DNA from: Chloroflexota bacterium
Lineage (GTDB): Bacteria > Chloroflexota > Dormibacteria > Dormibacterales > Dormibacteraceae
NCBI GenBank assembly: GCA_005883575.1
Contig: VBFH01000014.1
Location: 1 to 35,617, forward strand
Length of the DNA: 35,617 bases
Direction: 5' to 3'
Shown here: positions 7,994 to 15,985 of the stretch, in pieces
Layout: the number at the start of each line of letters is the position of its first letter
Numbering within the stretch: position 1 is the stretch's first letter
Program-made: the position numbers and the translations under genes
Notes under the pieces: model-generated
What the model saw: only the letters and a program-made list of their open reading frames with translations
Databases searched by the model: none
Told to the model about the DNA's origin: nothing

Positions 7994-9416
7994 GTCGTAG
8001 TCCTGTCATCCGCTCCGCGGCGCACTCTGCGGCTCGCCTCTGCAGGAGCTCCCGCTCTCGCACGTTCCCCGTCAGCGACGCGCTGCGCTCGAACTCGGCT
8101 CGCGCCTCATCGGACCGGCCGAGCTTCCTCAGGAGGTCGCCGCGAACGGCCGGCAGCAGGTAATACGACTTGAGCGAGGGCTCGGCGACGAGCGCGTCCA
8201 CGATCTCGAGGCCGGCAGCCGGACCGAAAGCCATCCCGACGGCGACCGCCCGGTTCAGCTCCACGACCGGGGACGGCGCGAGCTGCGCAACCGCGTCGTA
8301 GAGAGCGACGATTCGCGGCCAGTCCGTCTCCGCAGCAGTGGTCGCTCGAGCGTGGCACGCGGCGATCGCCGCCTGCATGGCGTACGGACCCAGTGCGCCC
8401 CCGAGCTGCTCGGCGCGCTCGAGCGCCGCGAGGCCGCGCCGGATGAGCAGACGGTCCCAGCGCGCTCGGTCCTGATCGAGCAAGAGGATGGGCTCGCCGG
8501 ACGGCCCGACACGAGCGCCCAGACGAGAGGCCTGGATCTCCATGAGTGCGACGAGGCCGTGGACTTCGGGGTCCGTCGGCGCAAGCTCGGCCAGAATTCG
8601 GCCCAGACGGAGGGCCTCCTCGCACAGCGCCGGTCGGACCCAGTCCGTGCCCGCCGTTGCCGAATACCCTTCGTTGAAGATCAAATAGATGACCTCGAGA
8701 ACGGAGGCCAGGCGCGCAGCGCGCTCGGCGCCGCCCGGGACGTCGAACCTGACGTCCGCCTCCGCCAGGGTCCGCTTCGCACGCACGATCCGCTGGGCGA
8801 TGGTCGTGACTGGGACGAGGAAGGCCCGGCCGATCTCCTCGGTCGTCAGACCGCCGAGGACCCGAAGTGTCAACGCGACCCGTGCATCCTTCGCGAGGAC
8901 CCGATGGCAGGCCATGAAGATGAGGCCGAGGAGATCGTCCCCCATCTCCTCTTCGATCGCTGTGCCCGAGTCCCCTGCTTCGTGAGCACGCTCGACATCG
9001 CGTCCAATCTCTTCGTGCTTGCGCTCCAGCGTCTTGCGGCGCCGAATGAGGTCGATCGCGCGATGCTTCGCGGTCCCCATGAGCCACGCGGCCGGCCGCT
9101 CCGGCACGCCTTCGGCGGGCCACTGCTCGAGGGCGGCGACGAGGGCGTCCTGCGCGAGCTCTTCAGCCGTCCCGATGTCGCCGACGACGCGAGCCAGCCC
9201 CGCGATCAGCCGGGCTGACTCGATCCGCCAGATCGCTTCGATGGCGCGATGCGCTTCCTTGGCTGCTACGTCGCGGCGACCTGGGTCCTCAGGCGTGCCG
9301 GCCGTTCGGGGACCTATGGCGAGAGCTCCTTCACATGCCCTCGAACTCGAGGACCTGACGGACCTCGAACGTCCCGCCGTCGTAAGGCGCCCGCTTGAGC
9401 CACTCGAGGGCCTCAT
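7980..9416 (-). CDS. ECF42-type RNA polymerase sigma factor
   Basis: Sigma region 2 ([51 protein letters not shown]) and region 4 ([37 protein letters not shown]) are followed by a ~230-residue TPR-like C-terminal extension ([40 protein letters not shown]). That layout and the DGPF gene directly upstream define the ECF42 group. The first ATG in frame (9416) gives 478 residues but overlaps the DGPF gene by 86 bp and adds a Ser/Arg-rich stretch not expected in the family. A strong AAGGAG (9327-9332) lies 9 nt upstream of an in-frame ATA at 9315-9317, where relatives would start. So the true start may be ATA 9317 (445 residues). Confidence 0.88.
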   Translation of the reverse strand: MRPSSGSSGRLTTAGRSRSVRSSSSRACEGALAIGPRTAGTPEDPGRRDVAAKEAHRAIEAIWRIESARLIAGLARVVGDIGTAEELAQDALVAALEQWPAEGVPERPAAWLMGTAKHRAIDLIRRRKTLERKHEEIGRDVERAHEAGDSGTAIEEEMGDDLLGLIFMACHRVLAKDARVALTLRVLGGLTTEEIGRAFLVPVTTIAQRIVRAKRTLAEADVRFDVPGGAERAARLASVLEVIYLIFNEGYSATAGTDWVRPALCEEALRLGRILAELAPTDPEVHGLVALMEIQASRLGARVGPSGEPILLLDQDRARWDRLLIRRGLAALERAEQLGGALGPYAMQAAIAACHARATTAAETDWPRIVALYDAVAQLAPSPVVELNRAVAVGMAFGPAAGLEIVDALVAEPSLKSYYLLPAVRGDLLRKLGRSDEARAEFERSASLTGNVRERELLQRRAAECAAERMTGLRHGTA

Positions 9417-9678
9417 CGATCGAGCGCACCTGCCACAGCCAGTACCCGGCGACGAGCTCCTTGGTCTCCGCGAAAGGACCGTCGATGACCGTGCGCTTCT
9501 TGCCGTCGAACCGAACGCGTTTGCTCTGGGAGCTCGGATACAGGCGGCCGGCCTCGAGTACCACCCCCGCCTTGACCAGCTCTTCGTTGAACTTCTGGTA
9601 CTCGGCCATAGCCTCCGGCGTGGGGGGAGTGGCCGCCTCGCTCTGCTCGCCTTCTTTCGCCATTATCAGCACACGCAT
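9331..9678 (-). CDS. DGPF/YCII-related protein (ECF42 partner)
   Basis: This 115-residue protein starts MRVLIMAKEGEQSE and carries the signature VIDGPFAETKE followed by [20 protein letters not shown] and an end [18 protein letters not shown]. It is a YCII-related ferredoxin-like fold of the DGPF group. GAGGAG lies 6 nt before ATG 9678; upstream sequence in the same frame is not family-like. DGPF genes sit next to ECF42 sigma factors in many genomes, and this one is the first gene of the operon, with its stop overlapping or just preceding the sigma start. The family is thought to act in the sigma factor's response, but the signal and mechanism are unknown. Confidence 0.9.
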   Translation of the reverse strand: MRVLIMAKEGEQSEAATPPTPEAMAEYQKFNEELVKAGVVLEAGRLYPSSQSKRVRFDGKKRTVIDGPFAETKELVAGYWLWQVRSIDEALEWLKRAPYDGGTFEVRQVLEFEGM

Positions 9679-9882
9679 CTCTGTCTCCTCGTAATCAACT
9701 TTCGCATTGTTGTGAGCTCGGGGCTTTTGCGGCCTCACCCACTTATCGAATGACAGGCAGCTTTTTCGACATGTACTTCGCCCGTCAGCGATGCGTCTGG
9801 CGGCTCCGGGCTTGGCAAATGAGAGCTGGTGCCATAATTCACGGCAGTTTCGGGGCCGCCGACTAACCGGGGAGGCATGGCC

Positions 9883-10323
9883 ATGATGGAAACCTCGATT
9901 TTCATTGCACGACCTGTCGAAAACGTCTTTCAGTTCCTTCTCAACCCCGACCAGAGCGCGCCCAAAATGGATCCGGCCGGTAGCTTCGTTGCGAAGACGC
10001 CCGCGGGCCCGCCTGGACCTGGAACGACGTTCGTGTTTCGCCAGCGGAACCTGGGGCGGATGATGGAAACGAAGACCCACTACACGGCTGTCGAACCCAA
10101 TCGGAAGATCGAGTTCGATGCTGAGATCGGTCCGATGCGGCCTCGATGCTCTCTAACCTTTGAGGCCACGGAGGGCGGTACCAAAGTGATATTTATCGGC
10201 AACTCGAATCCGCTCGGCCCGGCAAAGCTCCTGACGCCGCTCATGGACCGCATGGGCCAGAAGAATTGGAGCTGGCGGCTGGCAAAAGTCAAGGAGATTC
10301 TGGAAGCCCCTGCTCCTACGTGA
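9883..10323 (+). CDS. SRPBCC (START-like) family protein
   Basis: The product of about 146 residues has the polyketide-cyclase/dehydrase pattern: METSIFIARPVENVFQFLLN at the start, GPGTTFVFRQRNLGRMMET, the ITYTAVEPN-type segment (THYTAVEPNRKIEFDAEIG), LTFEATEGGTKV, and a C-terminal amphipathic helix NWSWRLAKVKEILE. These helix-grip folds bind hydrophobic ligands. GGAGG at 871-875 of the 9-kb block (9871-9875) is 7 nt before ATG 9883, so that start is preferred over ATG 9877, which is only 1 nt from it. The gene is divergent from the DGPF operon, and the ~200 bp between them must hold both promoters. No ligand can be proposed. Confidence 0.85.
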   Translation: MMETSIFIARPVENVFQFLLNPDQSAPKMDPAGSFVAKTPAGPPGPGTTFVFRQRNLGRMMETKTHYTAVEPNRKIEFDAEIGPMRPRCSLTFEATEGGTKVIFIGNSNPLGPAKLLTPLMDRMGQKNWSWRLAKVKEILEAPAPT

Positions 10324-10453
10324 GGTCCTGACTCGCCGCGCCAATGGTCTTGGACGCGCTGTAGGGTGGCGCCGACGGAAGCTGGCGACATGGCGACCGC
10401 CCCGCCTCGACCACGCTTTACGACACGAATCGACTGTGTGGACGCCGGCCGAA

Positions 10454-10873
10454 TCAGGTCAATATGCCGGTCGATTGGCCGACCTCGATCAGATGGCCGT
10501 CGGGGTCCCGAACATACGCGCGGATCTCGCGTTCATGGTCCTTCGGCTCGGTGAGGAACTCCGCGCCCTTCGACGACCATTCCTTGTAGGTCTTGTCGAT
10601 ATCGGCGACGCGAATGTTGAGGAATGCGCTTGTTCGGTTGGGGTCAGGTGGCGTAGTGAGAGTGACGTTGGGCTTGTCGTCCGTAGGACCGCCACCGACA
10701 TTTAGGATCAGCCACGTGTTCGCAACTTTCATGATGACCGGGTCGCGCTCCAGGAGAACCTGGCCATCGAACAGCGACCGATAGAACTCACGGGACCGAT
10801 CCTGATCGGAGACCACGAGAAAGTTCGTAATGACAAAACCGTCCTTCGGCGCGGGAAAGTCCTCTGGGTTCAT
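10454..10873 (-). CDS. VOC (glyoxalase/bleomycin-resistance) family protein
   Basis: This 139-residue protein has two beta-alpha-beta-beta-beta modules: ITNFLVVSDQDRSREFYRSL with VANTWLILNVGGGPTDD, then SAFLNIRVADIDKTYKEWSS, GAEFLTEPKDH and YVRDPDGHLIEVGQS. The usual first-strand His ligand is Asn (ITNF), while the terminal Glu (LIEV) is kept, so metal binding may be altered. The substrate is unknown. A shorter, opposite-strand relative of its central part (DPVIMKVANTWLILNV) is found at 11.2 kb. Confidence 0.85.
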   Translation of the reverse strand: MNPEDFPAPKDGFVITNFLVVSDQDRSREFYRSLFDGQVLLERDPVIMKVANTWLILNVGGGPTDDKPNVTLTTPPDPNRTSAFLNIRVADIDKTYKEWSSKGAEFLTEPKDHEREIRAYVRDPDGHLIEVGQSTGILT

Positions 10874-10969
10874 CTAGCAACCTCCACTTGTTCGTTATCG
10901 AGCCGGGCGCCCCACCACTCTACGAGCTCGCCTTAACGAGTCCAGAACTGACACCGCCAGGTCCCATCG

Positions 10970-11086
10970 AGTGAGCAGGTATTTCGCAAATGCAGCATTG
11001 ACCTCGGCCAGCAATCGGCGCCGACCGACGAAGCTTGTCGACTCTTCCGGTAGTTTGCCAATAGCTGATCGATTGGTCGGAGGCAT
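10970..11086 (-). pseudogene. 5' fragment of a LuxR-type ATPase regulator gene
   Basis: The first ~36 codons (MPPTNRSAIGKLPEESTSFV, then [19 protein letters not shown]) match the start of the intact regulator at 31497-33797 ([40 protein letters not shown]). Homology also covers the upstream DNA (AACCTAAACTGACGG before the ATG in both). It ends before the Walker A motif and the rest of the frame is unrelated. This is a broken partial duplication, not a functional regulator. Confidence 0.75.
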
Positions 11087-11091
11087 CCGTC

Positions 11092-11097
11092 AGTTTA
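11092..11097 (-). promoter_or_regulatory. Conserved -10-like box of the LuxR fragment
   Basis: TAAACT lies 5 nt before the fragment's ATG within AACCTAAACTGACGG, which is also found 5' of the intact copy at 33.8 kb. The position fits a leaderless promoter carried along with the duplicated segment. Confidence 0.35.
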
Positions 11098-11179
11098 GGT
11101 TGGATTTTTCGTGCCGGTCACGTCAATCAGCAAGCGAGTAAGGCCGAACGGTTCGACCGCTCGGGTCGGTGCGAAGGTG

Positions 11180-11242
11180 ATCCGCGAAAAGGACCAGGTG
11201 ATATTGCGGGTCACCAACACCTGGCTCGTGCTCAATGTCCAG
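11180..11242 (+). pseudogene. Fragment of a VOC-family gene
   Basis: REKDQVILRVTNTWLVLNV in the plus frame closely resembles LERDPVIMKVANTWLILNV of the VOC protein encoded on the opposite strand at 10454-10873. The match covers only about 20-24 codons between the LuxR fragment and the quinone oxidoreductase gene. It looks like debris of a related VOC gene. Confidence 0.55.
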
Positions 11243-11265
11243 CCCGAGCGTTACGATCCCCCGAA

Positions 11266-12255
11266 ATGCCAAAGGCGTGGATCGTCTATGAATTAGGGAC
11301 ACCCGAGCAGCTCCGATTCGAAGATGTCGAGCCCACGCAATCGACCGAAGGGCTGGTGCGAATCCGAGTGCGCGCGGCGGGAGTGAACTTCTTTGACCTG
11401 CTCCAAATTGGCGGAACTTACCAGGTCAAGCCTGATCTGCCTTTCGTGCCAGGAGCCGAGGTGGGCGGCGAGGTCGAGGTGGCGCCGCCCGAAAGCGGGT
11501 TTGAGGCTGGAGACCGCGTGCTCGCGGTCGTCTCGCAAGAAGGCCTTCACCGTGGCGGCTACACAGAGGTCACCCATGCCGACCCGGATGCGGTCGTCAA
11601 AATCCCCGACGCTATGTCGTACGAAGAGGGCGCTGCTTTTTTCATCAACTATCAGACCGGTTGGTTCGGACTACACCGGCGCGCTTGTTTGCAGGCGGAT
11701 GATGTCGTTCTCGTTCACGCCGGCGCGGGCGGTGTCGGGTCGGCGGCAATCCAGCTCGCCAAGGCTGCCGGCGCTCGGGTTATCGCGACTGCGGGCTCGG
11801 AAGCCAAGCTTAAGGTCTGTCGCGCAATGGGCGCCGATCTGGCGCTCAACTACAACGAGGACGACTTCGTCGCTGTAGTCAAGGAGGCCACTGGAGGGAA
11901 GGGCGCGGACGTCATCTATGACCCGGTGGGCGGTGACGTCTTCGATCGATCGACGAAATGCGTGGCGTTTGAGGGTCGGATCGTCGTTGTCGGATTCACA
12001 TCTGGACGCATCCCGACGTTAGGGGCCAATCACGTCTTGATCAAGAACTATTCAGTAGTTGGGCTGCACTGGGGTTTGTACCGCCAGCGAGCGCCGGAGC
12101 AAATCAATGAGTGCACCGACAAGCTCTTTCAACTCTATGCGGAGGGAAAGATCCGGCCATATGTGGGGCGTCAGGCTCCTCTCGCCGACGCGGTCAGGCT
12201 GCTCCAGGAATTCGCTTCGCGTCAAACGACAGGCAAGGCAATCCTCACCGTGTAG
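11266..12255 (+). CDS. Zinc-independent NADPH:quinone oxidoreductase (MDR superfamily)
   Basis: This 329-residue protein starts MPKAWIVYELGTPEQLRFED. It has the GroES-like N domain (VRAAGVNFFDLLQIGG, FVPGAEVGGEVE), the quinone-reductase NADPH motif HAGAGGVGSAAIQLAKAAGA, and a C-terminal end TTGKAILTV. No structural zinc Cys cluster is present, which fits the QOR/zeta-crystallin group that reduces quinones or enones with NADPH. It stands alone on the plus strand; the sequence just upstream is the VOC fragment, so its native promoter may have been replaced. Confidence 0.9.
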   Translation: MPKAWIVYELGTPEQLRFEDVEPTQSTEGLVRIRVRAAGVNFFDLLQIGGTYQVKPDLPFVPGAEVGGEVEVAPPESGFEAGDRVLAVVSQEGLHRGGYTEVTHADPDAVVKIPDAMSYEEGAAFFINYQTGWFGLHRRACLQADDVVLVHAGAGGVGSAAIQLAKAAGARVIATAGSEAKLKVCRAMGADLALNYNEDDFVAVVKEATGGKGADVIYDPVGGDVFDRSTKCVAFEGRIVVVGFTSGRIPTLGANHVLIKNYSVVGLHWGLYRQRAPEQINECTDKLFQLYAEGKIRPYVGRQAPLADAVRLLQEFASRQTTGKAILTV

Positions 12256-12535
12256 TCGCGATGTCGAAGTCTCGGACCAGTCAGTGCAACGTTGCTGCCG
12301 ACTGGCGCCGATACACCCGGCGAGGCGAGCTCAGCGCGCCGGCAATGGGCACGACATGGACGAGCGCTCGACGAGCGGGGGACAAGGCCCGTCTTCGCAC
12401 TCGACATGAGTTCGACGTATTCTCGAACCACACACCGCGCGAAACGCGTGGCGGCGAGCGGCCAAGGCGCAGTGAACACCGGATGACTTCCCGTTGCGGG
12501 GAAGGCCTGGGGTGGGGGTCCCGGCCGCGCGCCTG

Positions 12536-12946
12536 TTACCGCTTCTGGCTGAATCGGACCATGTTGCCCGATGGGTCGCGAAACGCGCAGTCGCGAACGC
12601 CGTAGCCCTGGTCCATCGGCTCCTGCAGCACCTCCGCACCGGCCTGGCACACGTGCTCGAAGGTGGCGTCGCAGTCGTCGGTCGCGAAGATGACCGCGCG
12701 CAGCAGGCCCTTGGCAAGCAGCTCCTCCGCCGCCTTGCGGTCCTGGGGCGAGGCATCGGGGATGGCAGCGGGCGGCTCGAGCACGATGCTGAGGTCGGGC
12801 TGTGCCTTCGGGCCCACCGTGACCCAGCGCATGCCCTCGTACTTGACGTCGTTGCGAACCTCGAGTCCCAGCGCGTCGCGGTAGAAGGCGAGCGCCTCGT
12901 CGTGGTCGTGGACCGGGATGAAGCAGGTCGAGACAGTCAGGTTCAT
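12536..12946 (-). CDS. VOC family protein
   Basis: The 136-residue VOC protein starts MNLTVSTCFIPVHDHDEALA and contains FYRDALGLEV, MRWVTVGP, RAVIFATDDCDATFEHVCQA, LQEPMDQGYGVRDCAFRDPS and GNMVRFSQ. The PMDQ..G.RDCAFRDPSGN pattern is typical of a large actinobacterial/Chloroflexota VOC subfamily next to short AraC regulators. ATG 12946 is chosen over an in-frame ATG at 12988, which would lie inside the araC gene end. It starts 10 bp after the AraC stop, so the two form an operon. The substrate is unknown. Confidence 0.85.
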   Translation of the reverse strand: MNLTVSTCFIPVHDHDEALAFYRDALGLEVRNDVKYEGMRWVTVGPKAQPDLSIVLEPPAAIPDASPQDRKAAEELLAKGLLRAVIFATDDCDATFEHVCQAGAEVLQEPMDQGYGVRDCAFRDPSGNMVRFSQKR

Positions 12947-12956
12947 GCGGGTCACG

Positions 12957-13376
12957 CTAGGCCCCGCGCGCCGCGGTTGCTTCTCCATTTCTGACCGGTC
13001 TCAGGTGCAGGCGGGTGAGGCAGGCCGGGATGGTGGCGATTTCGTCGTGGTCGCGCCGCCGGTAGGCGCTTGGGCTCGTCCCCACCAGCTCGGTGAAGCG
13101 CGAGCTGAAGGACCCGAGGGATGTACATCCGACCGCAAAGCAGACTTCCGTCACCGACACGTCGCCGCGCCTCAGGAGCGCCTTGGCGCGCTCGATGCGC
13201 CTGGTCATGAGGTAGCCATACGGCGTTTCCCCAAAGGCCTCGCGGAAGCTGCGGGAGAAATGGCCGGCGGACATCGCAGCCGTGGCCGCGAGCGCGGGCA
13301 CGTCGAGCGGGCTGGCGTAGTCGCGATCCATGCGGTCTCTCGCGCGTCGCAGTCTCACGAGGTCTGACCGAGTCAT
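12957..13376 (-). CDS. Short AraC-family regulator
   Basis: The 139 residues consist almost only of the AraC DNA-binding domain. HTH1 is ALAATAAMSAGHFSRSFREA, then FGETPYGYLMTRRIERAKAL, and HTH2 is VTEVCFAVGCTSLGSFSSRF, followed by the signature LVGTSPSAYRRR. No effector domain is visible. It is the first gene of the AraC-VOC pair and divergent from another VOC gene at 13530, so it probably controls one or both through the 150-bp gap. ATG 13376 is favoured over GTG 13382. Confidence 0.88.
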   Translation of the reverse strand: MTRSDLVRLRRARDRMDRDYASPLDVPALAATAAMSAGHFSRSFREAFGETPYGYLMTRRIERAKALLRRGDVSVTEVCFAVGCTSLGSFSSRFTELVGTSPSAYRRRDHDEIATIPACLTRLHLRPVRNGEATAARGA

Positions 13377-13529
13377 CAACACCTAGCATGCCACGCCACG
13401 ATTGGCTCCCGCCCTGCCAGCACTTTGAGATCCGTCATAAACGGAGAAGCAATCGCGGCGCGCATGGGCCTAGCGTGAGCGGCATAAACGCGACGCAGCC
13501 AACGCCGCGAATATGACAGGAGGAATCGA

Positions 13530-13943
13530 ATGAAGATCAAACTGACCACCATCTACGTGGACGACCAGGACAAGGCCTTGCGCTTCTATACACAGGTGGC
13601 CGGCTTCGTGAAGAAGGCGGATGTTTCGCAAGGGGGGTATCGCTGGCTCACTGTGGCGTCGCCGGAAGAGCCGGAAGGCACCGAGCTGCAGCTCGCACGC
13701 AACGACAACCCCGCGGCCAAGGCCTACCAGGAGACGCTCTTTCAGCAGGGCCAGCCCGGAGCCATGTTCTACACCGACGACATCCAGCGCGACTACGAGC
13801 GGATGAAAGCCGCCGGCGCCGAATTCAAGATGCCGCCAACCAAGGTGACAGGCTCGACCATCGCCCAGGCGAATGACACCGCCGGCAACTTGATCCAGAT
13901 CACGCAACTGGATCGCGCAAGTAGCGACTCGGGCCGCCGGTGA
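13530..13943 (+). CDS. VOC family protein divergent from the AraC gene
   Basis: This 137-residue VOC protein starts MKIKLTTIYVDDQDKALRFY and contains VAGFVKKADV, YRWLTVASPEEPEGTELQL, AMFYTDDIQRDYERMKAAG and GNLIQITQLD. AGGAGG lies 7 nt before the ATG. The first-strand ligand position is Thr/Tyr rather than His, and the C-terminal Glu is Gln (IQI), so a classic glyoxalase metal site is unlikely. It is divergent from the AraC-VOC pair and probably co-regulated by it. Confidence 0.87.
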   Translation: MKIKLTTIYVDDQDKALRFYTQVAGFVKKADVSQGGYRWLTVASPEEPEGTELQLARNDNPAAKAYQETLFQQGQPGAMFYTDDIQRDYERMKAAGAEFKMPPTKVTGSTIAQANDTAGNLIQITQLDRASSDSGRR

Positions 13944-14019
13944 GCCGGTCGAAACGCGGCGGTAGGCACCCTAGCATGAGGGTCGTTCGCATGAAATATT
14001 CACCGGGAGGAAACCTCCA

Positions 14020-14478
14020 ATGAAGGAGAAGCAGAAGTCCGCCAAGAGCCCCGCCGCCACAAGAAAGAGGTACGAGGGATTCACGGACGAGGAACGAGAC
14101 GCGATGAAGGCCCGCGTCCAAGAGCAGAAGGTGGCCGCGGCCAAGGCGGACGGGGAAAGCGCCCTGCTCGCGAAGATCGCCGAGATGCGGGAACCGGATC
14201 GCGCCATGGGCAAGCGGCTCCATGCCATCATCAAAGCGAGCGCCCCCTCCCTCTCGCCGACAACCTGGTACGGGATGCCCGCGTATGCCAAGGACGGCAA
14301 GGTCGTCTGCCACTTCCAAAGCGCGCAGAAGTTCAAGACGAGGTACGCGACGTTCGGGTTCAGCGACGCGGCGAACCTCGACGAAGGCGCCCTGTGGCCA
14401 GTCGCCTTCGCGCTGAAGGGGTTAAGTGCCGCCGAGGAGGCAAGGATCAGCGCGCTCGTGAAGAAAGCGGTGAGCTGA
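14020..14478 (+). CDS. DUF1801 (YdhG/CyaY-like fold) protein
   Basis: This 152-residue protein has a Lys-rich helical N terminus ([20 protein letters not shown]) followed by a DUF1801 domain: [58 protein letters not shown] and a closing [21 protein letters not shown] precedes the ATG by about 9 nt. Members are small proteins of unclear role, some proposed to handle iron. It follows the VOC gene by 76 bp and could be co-transcribed. Confidence 0.85.
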   Translation: MKEKQKSAKSPAATRKRYEGFTDEERDAMKARVQEQKVAAAKADGESALLAKIAEMREPDRAMGKRLHAIIKASAPSLSPTTWYGMPAYAKDGKVVCHFQSAQKFKTRYATFGFSDAANLDEGALWPVAFALKGLSAAEEARISALVKKAVS

Positions 14479-14637
14479 GGACTGAGCTCAAGCCGCCCTT
14501 CCATGGCCTTTACCTCCGGCTGCGCTTGGCAGGACGGCGCGCAAGCGCGATCGTCGCCGTGGGACGCGAATGAAGGCGTCCAAATACGTCGTCTTTGGGT
14601 GGTTTCAGCTCGAAACCTTCGTGTCTTGATCGGCTGG

Positions 14638-14687
14638 CGTCCAGACCTGAGGCGATTTTCCAACGGATTACTACATGAACTACTACA
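14638..14687. repeat. Integration-locus-like repeat, copy near 14.67 kb
   Basis: CGTCCAGA, then at an offset of 27 bp GGATTACTACATGAACTACT followed by ACA. The same block with the same 27-bp offset and 22 of 23 identical bases in the second part lies at 28330-28379. It contains a tandem heptamer TACTACA-TGAAC-TACTACA with 12-bp period. No tRNA fragment is seen beside this copy. Confidence 0.6.
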
Positions 14688-14721
14688 GAGCTGAGGTGCC
14701 ATCCAGGGGCTTACGTCTGTC

Positions 14722-15084
14722 CTAGCGGCTGGTCTCCCGTCTCACGAACAGCGCGATGCCTGCGACCATGAACACGACGAACATGGCACCCAGGACCGCG
14801 ATGTTGGTTGCAGGAGTTAACAGCACGACCCGGCTGTACTCCGGAGTGCCCGCATAGACCACGCCTCGGGCAAGGTCGATCACGTAGCGCATCGGCGAAT
14901 GCAGCGACAGCACAGCCAGGTACCAGGGCAGGACGTTGATCGGGCTGATCAAGCCCGCCACGAAGTACTGGGGCAGGAAGACAAAATTGAAGATCTGGTT
15001 AGCGGCCCTCGTGTCAGACATCGTGTTCAGCAAGAGCAGACCGAATGCGCCGCCCATGAAGCACGAGAGCAGCGCCACAGGCAC
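14722..15084 (-). pseudogene. C-terminal fragment of an ABC-2-type transporter permease
   Basis: The 120 residues contain the last part of an ABC-2 permease: LLLLNTMSDTRAANQIFNFV, FLPQYFVAGLISPINVLPWY, then a loop HSPMRYVIDLARGVVYAG, and a final membrane helix NIAVLGAMFVVFMVAGIALF with a basic tail. A full permease has about 250 residues and six helices. The N-terminal half is absent, and no ATPase partner is near. Upstream in frame only a few more codons are plausible. It is one of several truncated genes between 14.7 and 17.3 kb. Confidence 0.75.
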
Positions 15085-15190
15085 AAGCAGGGCGATGTGC
15101 GTTGGCGTAAGGGGTTGGCATCGCGCCGCGCGCTGGGCTCGATGGCTCGCGTGGGCGAGCCTGTTCTGGATGACCGTCGAAGGTGGCTAA

Positions 15191-15379
15191 CCAGTCTTCG
15201 GCTGGTGGTGGCTGGATGCGGTCGCTGGCCTAGCCATTGCCGGGGTCGCCGTTCGAGAGGGTCTTGAGGCCTGGCGGGGCAAAAACTGCCGCGACGTGCC
15301 AGGCTTGGAAGTCATGGCCGAATGCGAGTCCGATCCAGGATGCACAGACTCCTGCTGCACTCGACCCACTACCGAGTAA
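15191..15379 (+). pseudogene. C-terminal fragment of a CDF-like cation transporter with Cys-rich tail
   Basis: The frame after the TAA at 15188-15190 reads FGWWWLDAVAGLAIAGVAVR, then EGLEAWRGKNCRD, and ends GCTDSCCTRPTTE. WW.D..AGL.IA..AV.EG.EAWRG is the last membrane helix of a family of cation transporters that end in a short Cys-rich tail. Only about 62 codons remain, with no start codon, so it is a remnant. Its Cys-rich end fits the surrounding metal-resistance theme. Confidence 0.55.
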
Positions 15380-15398
15380 CGCCAGCCTCGCGGCAGCG

Positions 15399-15959
15399 CT
15401 AGCTGCCCATCATCCCGTCCATCATGGCCGGCATCCCATCCCGCACGAAGCCGCTCACCTCTTGGGCATGCTTGCGGATCGCCTCCGTCAGTGCCGGGTC
15501 GGTGGATGTTTCCGTTACTGAGACTCCCTTTTCCGTCAACACAAGCTCCCTGTGATAAGCACTTGCATTCCTAAAGAGGGTCGGAAGGCTATTGCTCATG
15601 CAAGTCACTTCAGACTTTTGCTCGAGATGCGTGTACATGTTCGCGACATGAGTCTGGAGCTTCGCCACCAGGTCGGTCGCATCGGACTCGGTCGTCGTCC
15701 GTGCCCCGCCCGCGATCTCTTCGACAGTCCGACGAATCTGCGTGTGACGATTGAAGAGTTCCATGTAGGTGCTGATGTCGGCAGAGGTGGCACTGCCCAT
15801 CATGCCGCCGCCAGACCCTGGCACTGAACGACCAATGAACCGGAGTACGTCGCGAGCGAGAGATCCTGTCGATAGGGCGACGCCAAGAAGAGCGCCGAAT
15901 GCGATCGCAAGTCCGAGCGCCCCGCGCCGCGTGATTCTGACGTTCGGAAGCCTACCCAC
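15399..15959 (-). CDS. Exported Met-motif protein of unknown function
   Basis: This 186-residue protein has an N-terminal export signal with a twin-arginine-like start (NVRITRRGALGLAIAFGALL) and mature sequence with GSGGGMMGSA near residue 50 and DGMMGS at the C terminus. The middle is helical (ISTYMELFNRHTQIRRTVEE, LVAKLQTHVANMYTHLEQKS). Paired Met residues in Gly-rich stretches, plus the copper genes nearby, suggest periplasmic Cu(I) handling, but no family is recognised. The only start is GTG 15959, directly next to a BlaI-like operator (15960-15977) and without a ribosome site, so the mRNA may be leaderless or nearly so. Confidence 0.7.
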   Translation of the reverse strand: MGRLPNVRITRRGALGLAIAFGALLGVALSTGSLARDVLRFIGRSVPGSGGGMMGSATSADISTYMELFNRHTQIRRTVEEIAGGARTTTESDATDLVAKLQTHVANMYTHLEQKSEVTCMSNSLPTLFRNASAYHRELVLTEKGVSVTETSTDPALTEAIRKHAQEVSGFVRDGMPAMMDGMMGS

Positions 15960-15977
15960 GACTACCGACCGATAGTA
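15960..15977. promoter_or_regulatory. blaI operator: BlaI-like operator in the divergent promoter (9/10 match)
   Basis: GACTA-N8-TAGTA matches TACTA-N8-TAGTA, found upstream of blaI, in nine of ten arm positions; it also shares ACTACCGA with that site. It fills most of the 26-bp gap between the starts at 15959 (minus) and 15986 (plus) and overlaps a TACTAT -10-like box on the minus strand, so binding would block both genes. Confidence 0.55.
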
Positions 15978-15985
15978 GGACTACG

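Noticed and set aside
8107-9218. Long frames on both strands within the sigma-factor gene
   Set aside because: They are shadows of a GC-rich gene; the sigma motifs are in the annotated frame only.
12256-12535. Gap after the quinone oxidoreductase, with a short hairpin near 12487-12504
   Set aside because: The stem is only about 6 bp and has no T tract on either strand; frames here show no domain.
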